From positions 62,001-126,000 of the forward strand of contig NZ_LMUP01000001.1 of the NCBI RefSeq assembly GCF_009765875.1: 64,000 nt of DNA, in the 5' to 3' direction. The DNA comes from Pedobacter sp. L105. Its GTDB lineage: Bacteria; Bacteroidota; Bacteroidia; Sphingobacteriales; Sphingobacteriaceae. Below the pieces are notes generated by a model, which had not been told where the DNA came from, ran no database searches, and was given only the letters and a program-made list of their open reading frames with translations. Made by a program: the position numbers and the translations under genes. Each line of letters begins with the position of its first letter. Position 1 is the first letter of the stretch. Shown here one piece after another: positions 26,843 through 35,211 of this stretch.

Positions 26843-27748
26843 TTAGATTTTTGTTTTCACCTGGTCAATAAATATGTCATTCATGGTTGGAATGACTTCG
26901 TCTAAACGATGGATGTTAACTGTGGGCAGCAATGCATATAAAAGCTGGTTTATTGTTTTTCCTGCTCTTAATTTCACTTTTAATACTATTTTTTCTGCCT
27001 GTATGTCTCTGTACAATACTTCAAATAATTCCGTAGAAACATCGGTGTCATAAACTCCTTCATATTCTACCCAGTAAGTATTGTTTCTATACTTGTTTTT
27101 TATATCCAGTACGGAGCCATCCATTATTTTTTTTGACCGATGGATCAAAGCAATGCTATCGCATAATTCCTCTACAGATTCCATACGGTGCGTGGAGAAA
27201 ATAAAAGTAGCACCCTGTTTGTTGAGTTCAAGGATCTCGTTTTTGATGACTTCTGCATTTACGGGGTCAAAACCGGAGAAAGGTTCATCCAGGATAATCA
27301 GCTCAGGCTGATGCAGAACGGTAGCAACAAATTGAACTTTTTGTTGCATTCCTTTACTCAGATCTTCCACTTTTTTACTCCACCAGCTTCCCATTTCCAG
27401 TTTTTCAAACCAGAACTTTACTCTTTTGGTAGCTTCAGGAGTACTCAGACCTTTCAGCTTAGCGAGGTAAAGTACCTGTTCGCCGATTTCCATTTTCTTG
27501 TACAGACCACGTTCTTCAGGAAGATATCCGATTTGATTGATGTGCTCTGCGCTTAAACGTTTTCCATTAAAGAGCACTTCTCCGCTGTCTGGTGCGGTGA
27601 TTTGAGTAATTATTCTGATCAGGGATGTTTTTCCTGCACCGTTAGGCCCCAGCAGGCCAAAAATTTTGCCTTGTTCCACCTCCAGGCTCACATCATCCAG
27701 TGCACGGTGCGTGGCATATTGTTTAACAATATTCTTTACGCTTAGCAT
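26843..27748 (-). CDS. ABC transporter ATP-binding protein (NatA/EcsA-like)
   Basis: 301 residues. Walker A GPNGAGKTS is at 34-42, the signature LSKGMQQKVQF near 130-140, Walker B LIILDEPFSGFDP near 151-163, and the H-loop in FSTHRMESVEEL. Residues from about 220 form a C-terminal DUF4162-like extension common in ATPases paired with NatB-type permeases. It drives the permease encoded immediately downstream. Confidence 0.87.
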   Translation of the reverse strand: MLSVKNIVKQYATHRALDDVSLEVEQGKIFGLLGPNGAGKTSLIRIITQITAPDSGEVLFNGKRLSAEHINQIGYLPEERGLYKKMEIGEQVLYLAKLKGLSTPEATKRVKFWFEKLEMGSWWSKKVEDLSKGMQQKVQFVATVLHQPELIILDEPFSGFDPVNAEVIKNEILELNKQGATFIFSTHRMESVEELCDSIALIHRSKKIMDGSVLDIKNKYRNNTYWVEYEGVYDTDVSTELFEVLYRDIQAEKIVLKVKLRAGKTINQLLYALLPTVNIHRLDEVIPTMNDIFIDQVKTKI

Positions 27749-27924
27749 ATTTAGTTGTTTAGTCTTTAGTTAGATGCAAAAAAGAAAAAATGTTACAAAA
27801 AAATGAAATGCTTTTTTGTAATCGGCGCAATTATTTGATGTGCATTGGTTAATGCGGCTTTTACGGTGGGTTTTTGGTTATGCTTACCGTGCAGGATGTG
27901 TTATCAGAAAATTTGGAACATAAA

Positions 27925-27951
27925 AAAAGGTCACCTTTGGAGTGACCTTTT
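27925..27951 (-). terminator. Bidirectional-type terminator downstream of dnaJ
   Basis: A perfect 10-bp inverted repeat AAAAGGTCAC/GTGACCTTTT (27925-27934 with 27942-27951) with a 7-nt loop, flanked by A and T runs; it lies 17 nt past the dnaJ stop. Confidence 0.8.
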
Positions 27952-27968
27952 AAATTTTATATCGGTTG

Positions 27969-29147
27969 TTATTCGAAATATTCCTTCATTTTTTCGAAGA
28001 AGCTTTTATCGTTCTTACCTGGCTGAGGTTTGAAGTTTGGAGAGTCCCTTAGTTTTTCAAGGATAGCACGTTCTTCGCTGTTCAGTACTTTAGGTGTCCA
28101 GATATTCACATGGATGATCTGGTCTCCGCGATGATATGAATTTACCTCTGGTATCCCTTTAGCTTTTAAGCGTAATAGTTTTCCGCTTTGTGTACCCGGC
28201 TCAATTTTAATCTTGGCTTTACCATCAATGGTAGGAACTTCAGCACTATAACCTAAAGCAGCATCAACGATGCTCAGGTGCAAATCATAAACCACGTTAT
28301 TACCTTCGCGTTTCAATGATTCATGAGGGATTTCCTCGATCAATATGATCAGGTCGCCAGGAATGCCGCCATTAGGTGCTGCATTACCTTTTCCGCTCAT
28401 GCTCAGCTGCATACCATCACTTACTCCTGCCGGAATATTGATCGTAATGGTTTCTTCGCCGCGTACAGTTCCTTCGCCATGACATGAGGTACATTTTGAA
28501 GTGATCTGTGAGCCGGAACCATTACAGGTAGGGCAGGTAGAGGTAGTCTGCATCTGGCCCAATATCGTATTGGTTACCCTGCGAACAGAACCGCTTCCAC
28601 CACATGTTTTACAGGTGCTGATAGATGATTTATCTTTCGCGCCCGAACCATCACAGGTTTTACAAACTACCTGTTTATTTACTTTTATTTTTTTCTCTGC
28701 GCCATGAGCGATTTCCTCCAGCGTCAGTTTAACCTTGATACGAAGGTTGGATCCTTTAGCTACACGTCTGCCGCTGCTGCCGCCACGTGACTGCCCGCCG
28801 AAAAAGCTTTCGAAAGGACTTCCGCCACCGCCGCCGCCACCAAAAATATCCCCAAACTGGCTGAAGATATCTTCCATGTTCATGCCGCCGCCGCCATATC
28901 CGCCACCGCCTCCAGAGGCACCGCCAACACCGGCATGACCATAATGATCATAACGTTGTTTTTTCTCCGGATTGCTCAGGATTTCGTAAGCTTCAGCAGC
29001 TTCCTTAAATTTATCCTCCGCAGTGTGATCATCCGGGTTTTTATCCGGATGGTATTTGATGGCCAGTTTTCTATAGGCTTTTTTGATCTCTTCCGGGGAA
29101 GAAGTCTTGCCTACGCCAAGGATATCGTAATAATCTCTCTTGCTCAT
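27969..29147 (-). CDS. dnaJ: Chaperone protein DnaJ (type I Hsp40)
   Basis: 392-residue co-chaperone that stimulates DnaK ATPase and delivers unfolded clients. J domain at 1-70 with HPD at 33-35; a long Gly/Phe region (about 75-130) rich in GGGG runs; four zinc-finger repeats [24 protein letters not shown] and CTSCHGEG (about 160-240); then the C-terminal substrate-binding barrels. grpE ends 2 nt before its start, giving the usual grpE-dnaJ operon. dnaK is not in this window. Confidence 0.96.
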   Translation of the reverse strand: MSKRDYYDILGVGKTSSPEEIKKAYRKLAIKYHPDKNPDDHTAEDKFKEAAEAYEILSNPEKKQRYDHYGHAGVGGASGGGGGYGGGGMNMEDIFSQFGDIFGGGGGGGSPFESFFGGQSRGGSSGRRVAKGSNLRIKVKLTLEEIAHGAEKKIKVNKQVVCKTCDGSGAKDKSSISTCKTCGGSGSVRRVTNTILGQMQTTSTCPTCNGSGSQITSKCTSCHGEGTVRGEETITINIPAGVSDGMQLSMSGKGNAAPNGGIPGDLIILIEEIPHESLKREGNNVVYDLHLSIVDAALGYSAEVPTIDGKAKIKIEPGTQSGKLLRLKAKGIPEVNSYHRGDQIIHVNIWTPKVLNSEERAILEKLRDSPNFKPQPGKNDKSFFEKMKEYFE

Positions 29148-29149
29148 AA

Positions 29150-29737
29150 TTAACTACCTACAACAACTTTTGCAAAGCGTATAACTTTGTCGTTTAAAGT
29201 GTATCCTTTCTCTAATTCATCTATCACCTTTCCTTTCAGATCTTCTGTAGGGGCAGGTATTTTAGTGATTGCTTCATGAAGGTCGGTATCAAAAGGAGTG
29301 TTGATACTTTCCATTTCTTTTAAGCCTTTTTGGTTCAGAATGCTTTTTAATTTAGTGTGTACCAGCGCAATTCCTTCACGAATGGCTTTAACGTCAGTAG
29401 CATTTTCTGTAGCCTTATTTGCACGGTCAAAATCATCAAGGACAGCAAGCATAGAAACAATAACATCTTTACCGGCAGTCTGTAACAGTTCAACACGTTC
29501 CTTTTGCGTGCGTCTTTTGAAATTATCAAATTCAGCAAAAAGGCGTAAATATTTATCATTAACAGCAGCATTGTCCAGTCTTAACTGCTCTTCAACAGTA
29601 ATTTCAGGAACTGGTTCCAGTAATGCTTCTTCAGTTGAAGCAGCTGCGTCATTAGTCTGATCTTTGTTTAACTGCTCTTCAGCAGTATTTTCCGTAGTAG
29701 GATTTTCGGTATCGTTCGGTTTCTTCTTGCTAAACAT
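29150..29737 (-). CDS. grpE: Nucleotide exchange factor GrpE
   Basis: 195-residue homodimeric factor that releases ADP from DnaK. An acidic, low-complexity N-terminus (about 1-50) leads into the coiled coil ([24 protein letters not shown]) and a C-terminal beta domain with [14 protein letters not shown] and [17 protein letters not shown], the family signature. Upstream, no sigma32 or CIRCE-like heat-shock element is recognised. Confidence 0.95.
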   Translation of the reverse strand: MFSKKKPNDTENPTTENTAEEQLNKDQTNDAAASTEEALLEPVPEITVEEQLRLDNAAVNDKYLRLFAEFDNFKRRTQKERVELLQTAGKDVIVSMLAVLDDFDRANKATENATDVKAIREGIALVHTKLKSILNQKGLKEMESINTPFDTDLHEAITKIPAPTEDLKGKVIDELEKGYTLNDKVIRFAKVVVGS

Positions 29738-29788
29738 GGGATAGTAGAATTTTTAGGGATAAACTCAAAAGTTTTGCCAATGAAATAA

Positions 29789-29839
29789 TTCAGCCATGCT
29801 GTCAGTATTGTTTAAACAACACTGCACAGAATGGCTGAA
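29789..29839. repeat. Long near-perfect inverted repeat between grpE and ftsE-like gene
   Basis: The two 25-26-nt arms begin TTCAGCCAT and end in the central palindrome TTGTTTAAACAA; they agree except for three substitutions or a single-base gap. It lies 24 nt past the ftsE-like stop and 51 nt before the grpE start. As RNA it would fold into a long hairpin but no strong T tract follows on either strand, so it is an atypical terminator or a protein-binding or mobile-element-like palindrome. Confidence 0.7.
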
Positions 29840-29862
29840 AAGTAAAATTTTGTCAGGATGAT

Positions 29863-30546
29863 CTAATTTATTGTAGCATCTTCATGTACCACACCGGCTT
29901 CGCATTTTATGATGCGGGAAGGCAGGGTACGTATAATATGATAATCGTGGGTAGCCATTAAAACGGCAGTACCATTCTGGCTGATTTGTTTTAGCAACAG
30001 CACGATTTCTTCAGAAGTATCGGGATCTAAATTACCTGTAGGTTCATCCGCTAGGATAATATCAGGGTTGTTTAACAGGGAACGGGCAATCACCACGCGC
30101 TGCTGTTCGCCTCCGGAAAGTTCATGCGGCATTTTCCTGATCTTAGAACGAAGACCTACTTTTTCCAGCACATCCTTAACGCGTTCCTGGATCAGGTTTT
30201 TGTCTTTCCATCCGGTAGCTTTTAACACGAAATCGAGGTTTTTCTCTATTGTACGGTCGGTAAGCAGCTGGAAATCCTGAAAAACAATACCCAGTTTCCT
30301 GCGCAGGAAAGGCACATCCCTGTCGGCCAGTTTCTTAAGGTCGAAACCAGCAATTTGTCCCTCGCCATTACCGATATGAAGATCTCCGTATATGATTTTC
30401 AGTAAACTGCTTTTTCCCGAGCCGGTCTGGCCGATTAAAAATACAAACTCACCTTTATCAATGTTGAGGTTTACATTGGATAATACCAGGTGTTTCTGTT
30501 GAAATACATCTACATTCTTTAAATTTATAACTGCGTTTCCTGTCAT
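29863..30546 (-). CDS. ftsE: FtsE-like ABC transporter ATP-binding protein
   Basis: 227 residues. Walker A GQTGSGKSS at 39-47, LGIVFQDFQLL (Q-loop, an FtsE-like pattern), signature ELSGGEQQRVVIARSLL, Walker B IILADEPTGNLDP and H-loop MATHDYHII. FtsE with FtsX links peptidoglycan hydrolases to cell division. No ftsX is adjacent; instead a 70-codon gene lies 3 nt upstream. LolD-type lipoprotein-release ATPases are the main alternative. Confidence 0.82.
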   Translation of the reverse strand: MTGNAVINLKNVDVFQQKHLVLSNVNLNIDKGEFVFLIGQTGSGKSSLLKIIYGDLHIGNGEGQIAGFDLKKLADRDVPFLRRKLGIVFQDFQLLTDRTIEKNLDFVLKATGWKDKNLIQERVKDVLEKVGLRSKIRKMPHELSGGEQQRVVIARSLLNNPDIILADEPTGNLDPDTSEEIVLLLKQISQNGTAVLMATHDYHIIRTLPSRIIKCEAGVVHEDATIN

Positions 30547-30549
30547 GTC

Positions 30550-30762
30550 TTAAATATCTAATTTTGCAATCTGCCCAAATGGTAGGTCTTTTACCAGGTT
30601 CATGATATAAGGCAGCTGATCGCCTAAACCTAATTTATCCAATGATTTATCAGGTCGGTCTACCCTGAAATAAGCCAGCAAAGTAAATTTATCATCTCTT
30701 AACTGGACATAATCCGGGATTTTAGCAATGCCTTTTACTTTGATTACATACATTTCGTTCAA
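30550..30762 (-). CDS. Small conserved protein upstream of ftsE-like gene
   Basis: 70 residues, soluble, starting MNEMYVIKVKGIAKIPDYVQLRDD with DLPFGQIAKLDI at the end. I do not recognise a named family. The stop is 3 nt from the ftsE-like start, so the two are probably co-translated. A second ATG three codons in (MYVIKV) is an alternative start. Confidence 0.68.
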   Translation of the reverse strand: MNEMYVIKVKGIAKIPDYVQLRDDKFTLLAYFRVDRPDKSLDKLGLGDQLPYIMNLVKDLPFGQIAKLDI

Positions 30763-30880
30763 AAATAGTGTTTCAAATTGAGAAATAAGAAAGGTTGGTC
30801 ATTTGTAGGAAAGATTCATTAAACAGGGAACTCTTTTCCTTTTTTATTTTGTAATGGATTTGAGTTTAGTTTGTTTAATT

Positions 30881-30990
30881 CCACTCGTCATCAACTAATA
30901 GTCCACTTATCGTCCACTGAATTGGCCACTGAATTGGCCATTTTAGTGGATGATGAGTGGACGATGAGTGGACCATGCGTGGAGGATAAC
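30881..30990. repeat. Array of 11-bp-phased TCCAC/GTGGA boxes arranged as a palindrome
   Basis: On the left arm CCAC boxes end at 30884, 30906, 30917 and 30929 with a degenerate CCAT next at 30938-30941 (spacings 22, 11, 12, 12). On the right arm GTGG boxes start at 30946, 30957, 30968 and 30979 (spacing exactly 11). The centre also holds two tandem copies of CCACTGAATTGG. The unit is approximately TnATnnTCCAC. It lies in the 290-bp gap between the acyl-CoA reductase stop and the start of the small gene before ftsE. No coding feature explains it. Confidence 0.8.
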
Positions 30991-31052
30991 AAATTAATTA
31001 CAAAGCGAACTCAAAATAAATTCTCTCTCATCGAGCCTTGTCCAACAGATTT

Positions 31053-32072
31053 TTACAGATTATTCAAAAAACTGATCGTGTTCACATTGTCCGCATAGTC
31101 CCATAACTGAGGATGCTGGCTTTGACCGAAATTAACAATACCTGTATCCAGTTTCAGTGAAGTATGTGTAACCACGCATTGAATGTCATCCTGCATAGCT
31201 ATCAGTTTCTCATTTAATTCTTCCAGGCTGGTATAAAATTCATAATACAATACGGCAAGAGGAGAGGATAGGCCTTCATCTTCTTTTAACAGCAGAAAAC
31301 CATTGTCAAAATGTTTGGCTGCATTAACCAGGTATATTGACTTATTGTAGTCGTAATTATTATTGTATTTGAAGTGATTTGCGATCAGCTGGTGTTGCTC
31401 TAAGGGTTCAAAAAAGTTTTTAATCTCATAACCTTCCGGAAGGTATACCTTCGAAACATTACGGCATCCCAGACCAAAATAATCGAAAATATCATGACCG
31501 AGCAACTGGATTTCTTTTGCACTTTCTTTACCATCTAAAACGGCAATGCTGTTTCTGTTTTTCCTGATAATATTAGGCACTTTGCCAAAGTAATAATCAA
31601 AATACCTGGATGAATTATTACTTCCTGTAGCAATGATTGCTTCAAAATCTTTTAGTCTTTCTGTATAAATAATTTTGTCGGCCAGTAAAGGTTCAAACTC
31701 AATCAGCTGTTTGGTCAGTGCAGGGAGCAGCTGGGCATCGGAAGAAGAAAGTTTGATCAGCGCACGGTTACCGGTGGCTAAAACACAAATTAAATCATGA
31801 AAACCCACCAAGGGGATGTTCCCGGCAAGAATAAGTCCTACAATCTTTGGCGTCTCGCTCACCCTGATCTGTTCAAACCACTGTTCCAAAGCGTTGCGGT
31901 TTAGCATTTCCTGCAAAGAAGACAGCGACCTTTTTACTTCCTCCGGCTGGAACCAGGCGTTGTGATTGGGTGCTGATTCGATTAAGTTATTAAATTCATC
32001 GTCAGGGTGATTTAAGAAATCACTTAGTTTGTGAAATGCAATAATTAACTTTTCAGCGGTAAGGATTGACAT
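31053..32072 (-). CDS. LuxC-like acyl-CoA reductase
   Basis: 339 residues of the aldehyde-dehydrogenase-like superfamily; LuxC homologues reduce fatty acyl-CoA to aldehyde. Visible are VGLILAGNIPLVGFHDLICVLATGN (nucleotide-binding region, residues about 75-100), ALIKLSSSDAQLLPAL, IATGSNNSSRYFDYYF and FGLGCRNVSKVYLP, where the Cys is the likely acyl-enzyme nucleophile. It is divergently arranged with a dicluster ferredoxin gene, and their promoters appear to overlap. No luciferase genes are near, so bioluminescence is not implied. Confidence 0.82.
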   Translation of the reverse strand: MSILTAEKLIIAFHKLSDFLNHPDDEFNNLIESAPNHNAWFQPEEVKRSLSSLQEMLNRNALEQWFEQIRVSETPKIVGLILAGNIPLVGFHDLICVLATGNRALIKLSSSDAQLLPALTKQLIEFEPLLADKIIYTERLKDFEAIIATGSNNSSRYFDYYFGKVPNIIRKNRNSIAVLDGKESAKEIQLLGHDIFDYFGLGCRNVSKVYLPEGYEIKNFFEPLEQHQLIANHFKYNNNYDYNKSIYLVNAAKHFDNGFLLLKEDEGLSSPLAVLYYEFYTSLEELNEKLIAMQDDIQCVVTHTSLKLDTGIVNFGQSQHPQLWDYADNVNTISFLNNL

Positions 32073-32073
32073 G

Positions 32074-32121
32074 TTTGGAGTAATTTTAAAGTATAAATGT
32101 TATATTTGCGTTGCAAAGGTA
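32074..32121. promoter_or_regulatory. Overlapping opposed promoters of ferredoxin and acyl-CoA reductase genes
   Basis: Plus strand: TTTG (32074-32077) and TATATTTG (32101-32108) spaced 23 nt serve the ferredoxin gene. Minus strand: TACCTTTG (32121-32114) would serve the acyl-CoA reductase gene. The two -7 boxes face each other 5 bp apart and their ends form the palindrome TTTGCGTTGCAAA. Confidence 0.5.
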
Positions 32122-32149
32122 ACTTTAGCAAATAGATTTATACGAAGAG

Positions 32150-32500
32150 ATGGCTATTAAAATAACAGACGAATGTATTAATTGCGGAGCATGTGAGCCT
32201 GAATGCCCGAATAATGCAATTTATGATGCAGGCACAGCCTGGAGATTTTCAGACGGTACTAACCTGAACGGGATCATTGATTTTGGTGACAAAGAAATTG
32301 ATGCCGGTGCGTCTCAGGAAGCAGTTTCTGATGAGGTATATTATATCGTCTCAGATAAATGTACAGAATGTAAAGGTTTTCATGATGAGCCACAGTGTGC
32401 TGCGGTTTGCCCTGTAGATTGCTGCGTGGATGATGAAGATATCCGTGAAACTGAAGAAGAATTATTGAAGAAAAAAGCCTGGTTACATCAGGAAGGTTAG
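32150..32500 (+). CDS. 4Fe-4S dicluster ferredoxin
   Basis: 116-residue electron carrier with two cluster motifs: [12 protein letters not shown] near the N-terminus and [18 protein letters not shown] near residues 75-92 (Cys-x2-Cys-x8-Cys-x3-Cys-Pro, the longer loop of YfhL-like ferredoxins). Between them lies an insert of about 50 residues. A charged C-terminal helix follows. Its position opposite an acyl-CoA reductase gene suggests a shared redox process, but partnership is inferred only. Confidence 0.9.
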   Translation: MAIKITDECINCGACEPECPNNAIYDAGTAWRFSDGTNLNGIIDFGDKEIDAGASQEAVSDEVYYIVSDKCTECKGFHDEPQCAAVCPVDCCVDDEDIRETEEELLKKKAWLHQEG

Positions 32501-32515
32501 TCCTTAAATTATAAG

Positions 32516-32553
32516 ATAACAAAAAAGGACGCATTTGCGTCCTTTTTTGTTAT
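32516..32553. terminator. Strong bidirectional terminator between ferredoxin and uspA genes
   Basis: A perfect 18-bp inverted repeat (32516-32533 with 32536-32553) with AAAAAAGGACGCA and its complement and a minimal loop. A run on one side and T run on the other make it functional on both strands for the convergent genes. Confidence 0.9.
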
Positions 32554-32566
32554 GTGGTATTTCCTA

Positions 32567-33016
32567 TCAGATTTCAGCTTTATTAGGAATAATCAATACA
32601 GGACAGGCAGATTTTCTGGCTACATGTTCGGCTACACTTCCCATTAAGAAGTGATATAAACCACCTCTGCCATAAGTACCGATCACTATCAGATCAGATC
32701 CCCATTCATCCGACTGGTCGATTATTCCATGTGCAGCATTGTCCACTACGCTCAGGTAGGTAGTTTTGATGCCATTGCCATGTCTTTTCTCAATTTCTTT
32801 CAGCAATATGTGACTGTTTGCATCGCTGTTATCATAAGTCTCCAGGAAAACAGGCGCTAAGGTAAGATCCTGATTCATGGTAGCTGGTACAGGTTCTATG
32901 ATATTTACCAGTGCCACCTCTGCACCAAAAGTTTTTGCCAGTTCATAACCTGCCTGCGCTGCTTTTTCGGCACAGGTACTGTTGTCTACTGCGATTAAAA
33001 TCTTACTGAAGTTCAT
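32567..33016 (-). CDS. Universal stress protein UspA family
   Basis: 149 residues with the Usp alpha/beta fold. It begins KILIAVDNSTCAEKAAQAGYELA and carries the ATP-binding G-x2-G-x9-G-S pattern as GTYGRGGLYHFLMGSVAEHVAR, followed by CPVLIIP, so it belongs to the ATP-binding subgroup. Its role is general stress tolerance; the inducing signal is unknown. It is convergent with the ferredoxin gene. Confidence 0.9.
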   Translation of the reverse strand: MNFSKILIAVDNSTCAEKAAQAGYELAKTFGAEVALVNIIEPVPATMNQDLTLAPVFLETYDNSDANSHILLKEIEKRHGNGIKTTYLSVVDNAAHGIIDQSDEWGSDLIVIGTYGRGGLYHFLMGSVAEHVARKSACPVLIIPNKAEI

Positions 33017-33126
33017 AATTTGTAACCTTAATATATGTTATACCATATTAACAATTTTAGCCGTTAAATGTTTATCATGCGGGTTATTAGTTCGGGATCA
33101 TTATTTTTACCTACCGATTTTTTACT

Positions 33127-33927
33127 ATGGAACAGAAATTTTCAATTTGCAGGGTAGCTGTGGCCCCTTTAAGGGCAGCTGCATCAGATAAGGCAGAAAT
33201 TACTACGCAGTTGCTGTTTGGTGATGCTGTTGAAGTACTTGAAAAAGCAGAACCCTGGTGGCGTATCCGAAATGTTTATGACGGTTACGAAGGCTGGATG
33301 GATTTTAAGCAATTAATAGACATTACGGAAGAGGAATACCTGAATAATCAGAACTATAGCATTTTAGTACCTGCCCAGTTAAACAATACGGTTACAGGAG
33401 CTGATGACAGCCAGTTTTATTTAATGCCTTCCAGTACCCTTCCAAATTATGCTAACGGAATTTGTGAATTGGGAAAAGAAAAATTCCAGGTAAATTTCGA
33501 CCCATATCATGTATCAGCTATTGCCGGACAAACGGCTGCTGAAACCGCAGAAAAAATCGATAAACTAGCCCGGTTTTTTCTGAATGCACCTTATTTATGG
33601 GGTGGAAGGACATTGTTCGGGATCGACTGTTCCGGATTTTCACAGGCTGTTTTTAAACTTGCAGGTATTCGGATCAAAAGAGATGCTGCGCAGCAGGCCG
33701 AGCAGGGTGAAACAGTTAATTTTTTACCGGAAGTTCAAACCGGTGACCTCGCCTTTTTTGACAATGCCGAAGGAAGGATTATCCATGTGGGGATCATGCT
33801 GAATAATCAGCAGATTATCCATGCTTCCGGAAGGGTAAGGATAGATCCTATCGATGACCAGGGGATTTATAATCCTGAACTGGTAAGGTATTCTCATCGT
33901 TTAAGGATTATAAAGAGGTTTTTTTAA
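33127..33927 (+). CDS. SH3-domain NlpC/P60 (C40) peptidase
   Basis: 266 residues. Two bacterial SH3-like regions occupy about 1-140 (VAVAPLRAAASDKAEI and WWRIRNVYDGYEGWM), and a C40 peptidase domain follows. The catalytic triad is Cys168 (IDCSGFS), His220 (HVGIM) and His232 (HASGRVR). No signal peptide is seen, so it probably acts inside the cell on imported murein peptides, cleaving gamma-D-Glu-diamino-acid bonds as do dipeptidyl-peptidase VI relatives. Confidence 0.87.
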   Translation: MEQKFSICRVAVAPLRAAASDKAEITTQLLFGDAVEVLEKAEPWWRIRNVYDGYEGWMDFKQLIDITEEEYLNNQNYSILVPAQLNNTVTGADDSQFYLMPSSTLPNYANGICELGKEKFQVNFDPYHVSAIAGQTAAETAEKIDKLARFFLNAPYLWGGRTLFGIDCSGFSQAVFKLAGIRIKRDAAQQAEQGETVNFLPEVQTGDLAFFDNAEGRIIHVGIMLNNQQIIHASGRVRIDPIDDQGIYNPELVRYSHRLRIIKRFF

Positions 33928-34010
33928 TAAGTTTAACCGAAAGGCGTATCCTTACAAATAGGTAACTAAATATTTTTTAAAGAAAAATATAAACATCCAA
34001 ATAATGTATT

Positions 34011-34033
34011 TATATTTGTGTGGTATAAAGGAG
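34011..34033 (+). promoter_or_regulatory. Promoter box and ribosome-binding site of the 51-codon ORF
   Basis: TATATTTG (34011-34018) matches TAnnTTTG, and AAAGGAG (34027-34033) lies 8 nt before the ATG at 34042. A canonical Shine-Dalgarno is uncommon in this window and supports translation of the small ORF. Confidence 0.5.
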
Positions 34034-34041
34034 TTGTAATT

Positions 34042-34197
34042 ATGAAAAATATATCGAAAAAAGGAATTAAAGAAATTGGTAAATCATTAGGTGTGAATCT
34101 AACTTTTGATCAAACACTTGATAAATATTCTAAGATAGTTCCAGAGAAAATTGAAGAAAACAACAAACTCTTTGCAAATGCAAAGTTTGATTTTTAA
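34042..34197 (+). CDS. Small ORF (51 aa) next to a DUF6934 pseudogene
   Basis: Encodes 51 residues, Lys-rich, soluble. The stretch FDQTLDKYSK and the terminal NAKFDF resemble IDHSLDKFKD and RAKLTF of the 48-residue ORF that follows the intact DUF6934 gene at 11 kb. Preceded by a TAnnTTTG box and a good ribosome-binding site. Its stop is 11 nt from the end of the convergent DUF6934 pseudogene. No named family. Being intact while its neighbour is broken is notable. Confidence 0.55.
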   Translation: MKNISKKGIKEIGKSLGVNLTFDQTLDKYSKIVPEKIEENNKLFANAKFDF

Positions 34198-34208
34198 ATT
34201 TCCAATTT

Positions 34209-34670
34209 TTATGATGGTTTCTTCCTTTTAAACAAGAAACCATCATAATTTATCCCTTTTTCAAATTTAACGGGTAATAATTTTGGTCAACTATTTTGAG
34301 ACCTTTAATAATAAAGGTTTGACTGATGTCATGGTAAGCATTATTGATTGCCATTTGATATAGTCTTGTCTTTGCATCAGTGTCACCAGTTAAGAAGATC
34401 ATTTATCCGGGTAGGCTTCGCTGAATATATGTGCTGCAGTACCAATGGTTGCTAAAATTTTGTCTCTATCACCATTTTTCGATGGTGTATTAAAACCTAC
34501 CTTTTCATTTTCTCCTATTGTACCTAAGGCTAGATTATAAATTTCTTCATTGTTTGGAATAGAATTGAACTTAATCTTTTATTAAGCTGTCCTTTTGTTC
34601 CAGAACTGATAAACTTATAATCAAGAGAGTCTAGAGAAATCGAAATATCATCATATTTTTCGTAATTCAT
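34209..34670 (-). pseudogene. DUF6934 family pseudogene (three frameshifts)
   Basis: Read on the minus strand from ATG 34670: MNYEKYDDIS and LDYKFISSGTKGQL align with the start of the intact DUF6934 protein at 11 kb. The frame then shifts (about 34575-34590) into IPNNEEIYNLALGTIGENEK and NGDRDKILATIGTAAHIFSEAYPDK, shifts again at about 34402 into FLTGDTDAKTRLYQMAINN, and again near 34260 into NYDGFLFKRKK before TAA at 34211. All conserved blocks are in order, so this is a recently broken full-length copy unless the breaks are sequencing errors. Confidence 0.75.
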
Positions 34671-34893
34671 AAAGCTAAATTAAGAAAAATAAAATCTATA
34701 AAGGAAAATAAATATCTATGTACGATATTGCATCACTGTTGTTATTCCGGAAAATCATGAACTAGGGTTTTCGATAAACGATATGATATTCTAACCAAAT
34801 AAAAATTATGAGGTAATTTTTAGTGTAAAATTTTTAATAGCTTTATACTACTTTTAAATTTTATTGCTTTTTTTGTTTAGTAATTTATATGTT

Positions 34894-35211
34894 ATGAATA
34901 AGATCGGGGCATCCTATGTTTTAATTTGCTGCATTTTACTATCATCCTGTGTGTCAATTACCTATTTTGGGGACAAACTTACACCAACATCTTCTGTTGA
35001 TATCTTTTATGCTGCGCATGATGTTAAGAAAAATTATAAGGTTATAGGGCATTTGACTGCCGGGAATAATGCAGAACAGGAGCAAGTAAAATCTAAATTA
35101 TCAGATTATGCTAAAAAGATTGGTGCAGATGCAATTATTATTACAGGGACGGATGCGGCAAGAAATAGTCAGGATGCTGTGGTTAATGCCGATGCATTAA
35201 AGTATGAATGA
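34894..35211 (+). CDS. Small putative lipoprotein
   Basis: 105 residues from the ATG that gives a classic lipoprotein signal (MNKIGASYVLICCILLSSC, lipid-modified Cys at position 19). The rest is a small alpha/beta domain with HDVKKNYKVIGHL and KIGADAIIITGTDA. A TTG 30 nt upstream would extend the signal unnaturally. The family is unknown. Its last bases overlap the next ORF by 4 nt (ATGA). Confidence 0.62.
   Translation: MNKIGASYVLICCILLSSCVSITYFGDKLTPTSSVDIFYAAHDVKKNYKVIGHLTAGNNAEQEQVKSKLSDYAKKIGADAIIITGTDAARNSQDAVVNADALKYE

Noticed and set aside
28735..28938. Proline-rich plus-strand ORF
   Set aside because: It is the antisense of the Gly-rich linker and start of dnaJ; poly-Gly codons (GGN) read in reverse as Pro.
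30881..30990. Repeat array considered as a CRISPR
   Set aside because: The repeat period is 11-12 bp with no unique spacers, repeats are inverted around a centre, and no cas genes are nearby.
30871..31098. A 75-codon plus-strand ORF
   Set aside because: It runs through the 11-bp repeat array and into the end of the acyl-CoA reductase gene on the other strand; its length is a by-product of the repeats and no family is seen.
31053..32500. Bioluminescence locus because of the LuxC-like gene
   Set aside because: No luxA, luxB, luxD or luxE homologue is present; isolated LuxC-like reductases occur in non-luminous Bacteroidota.
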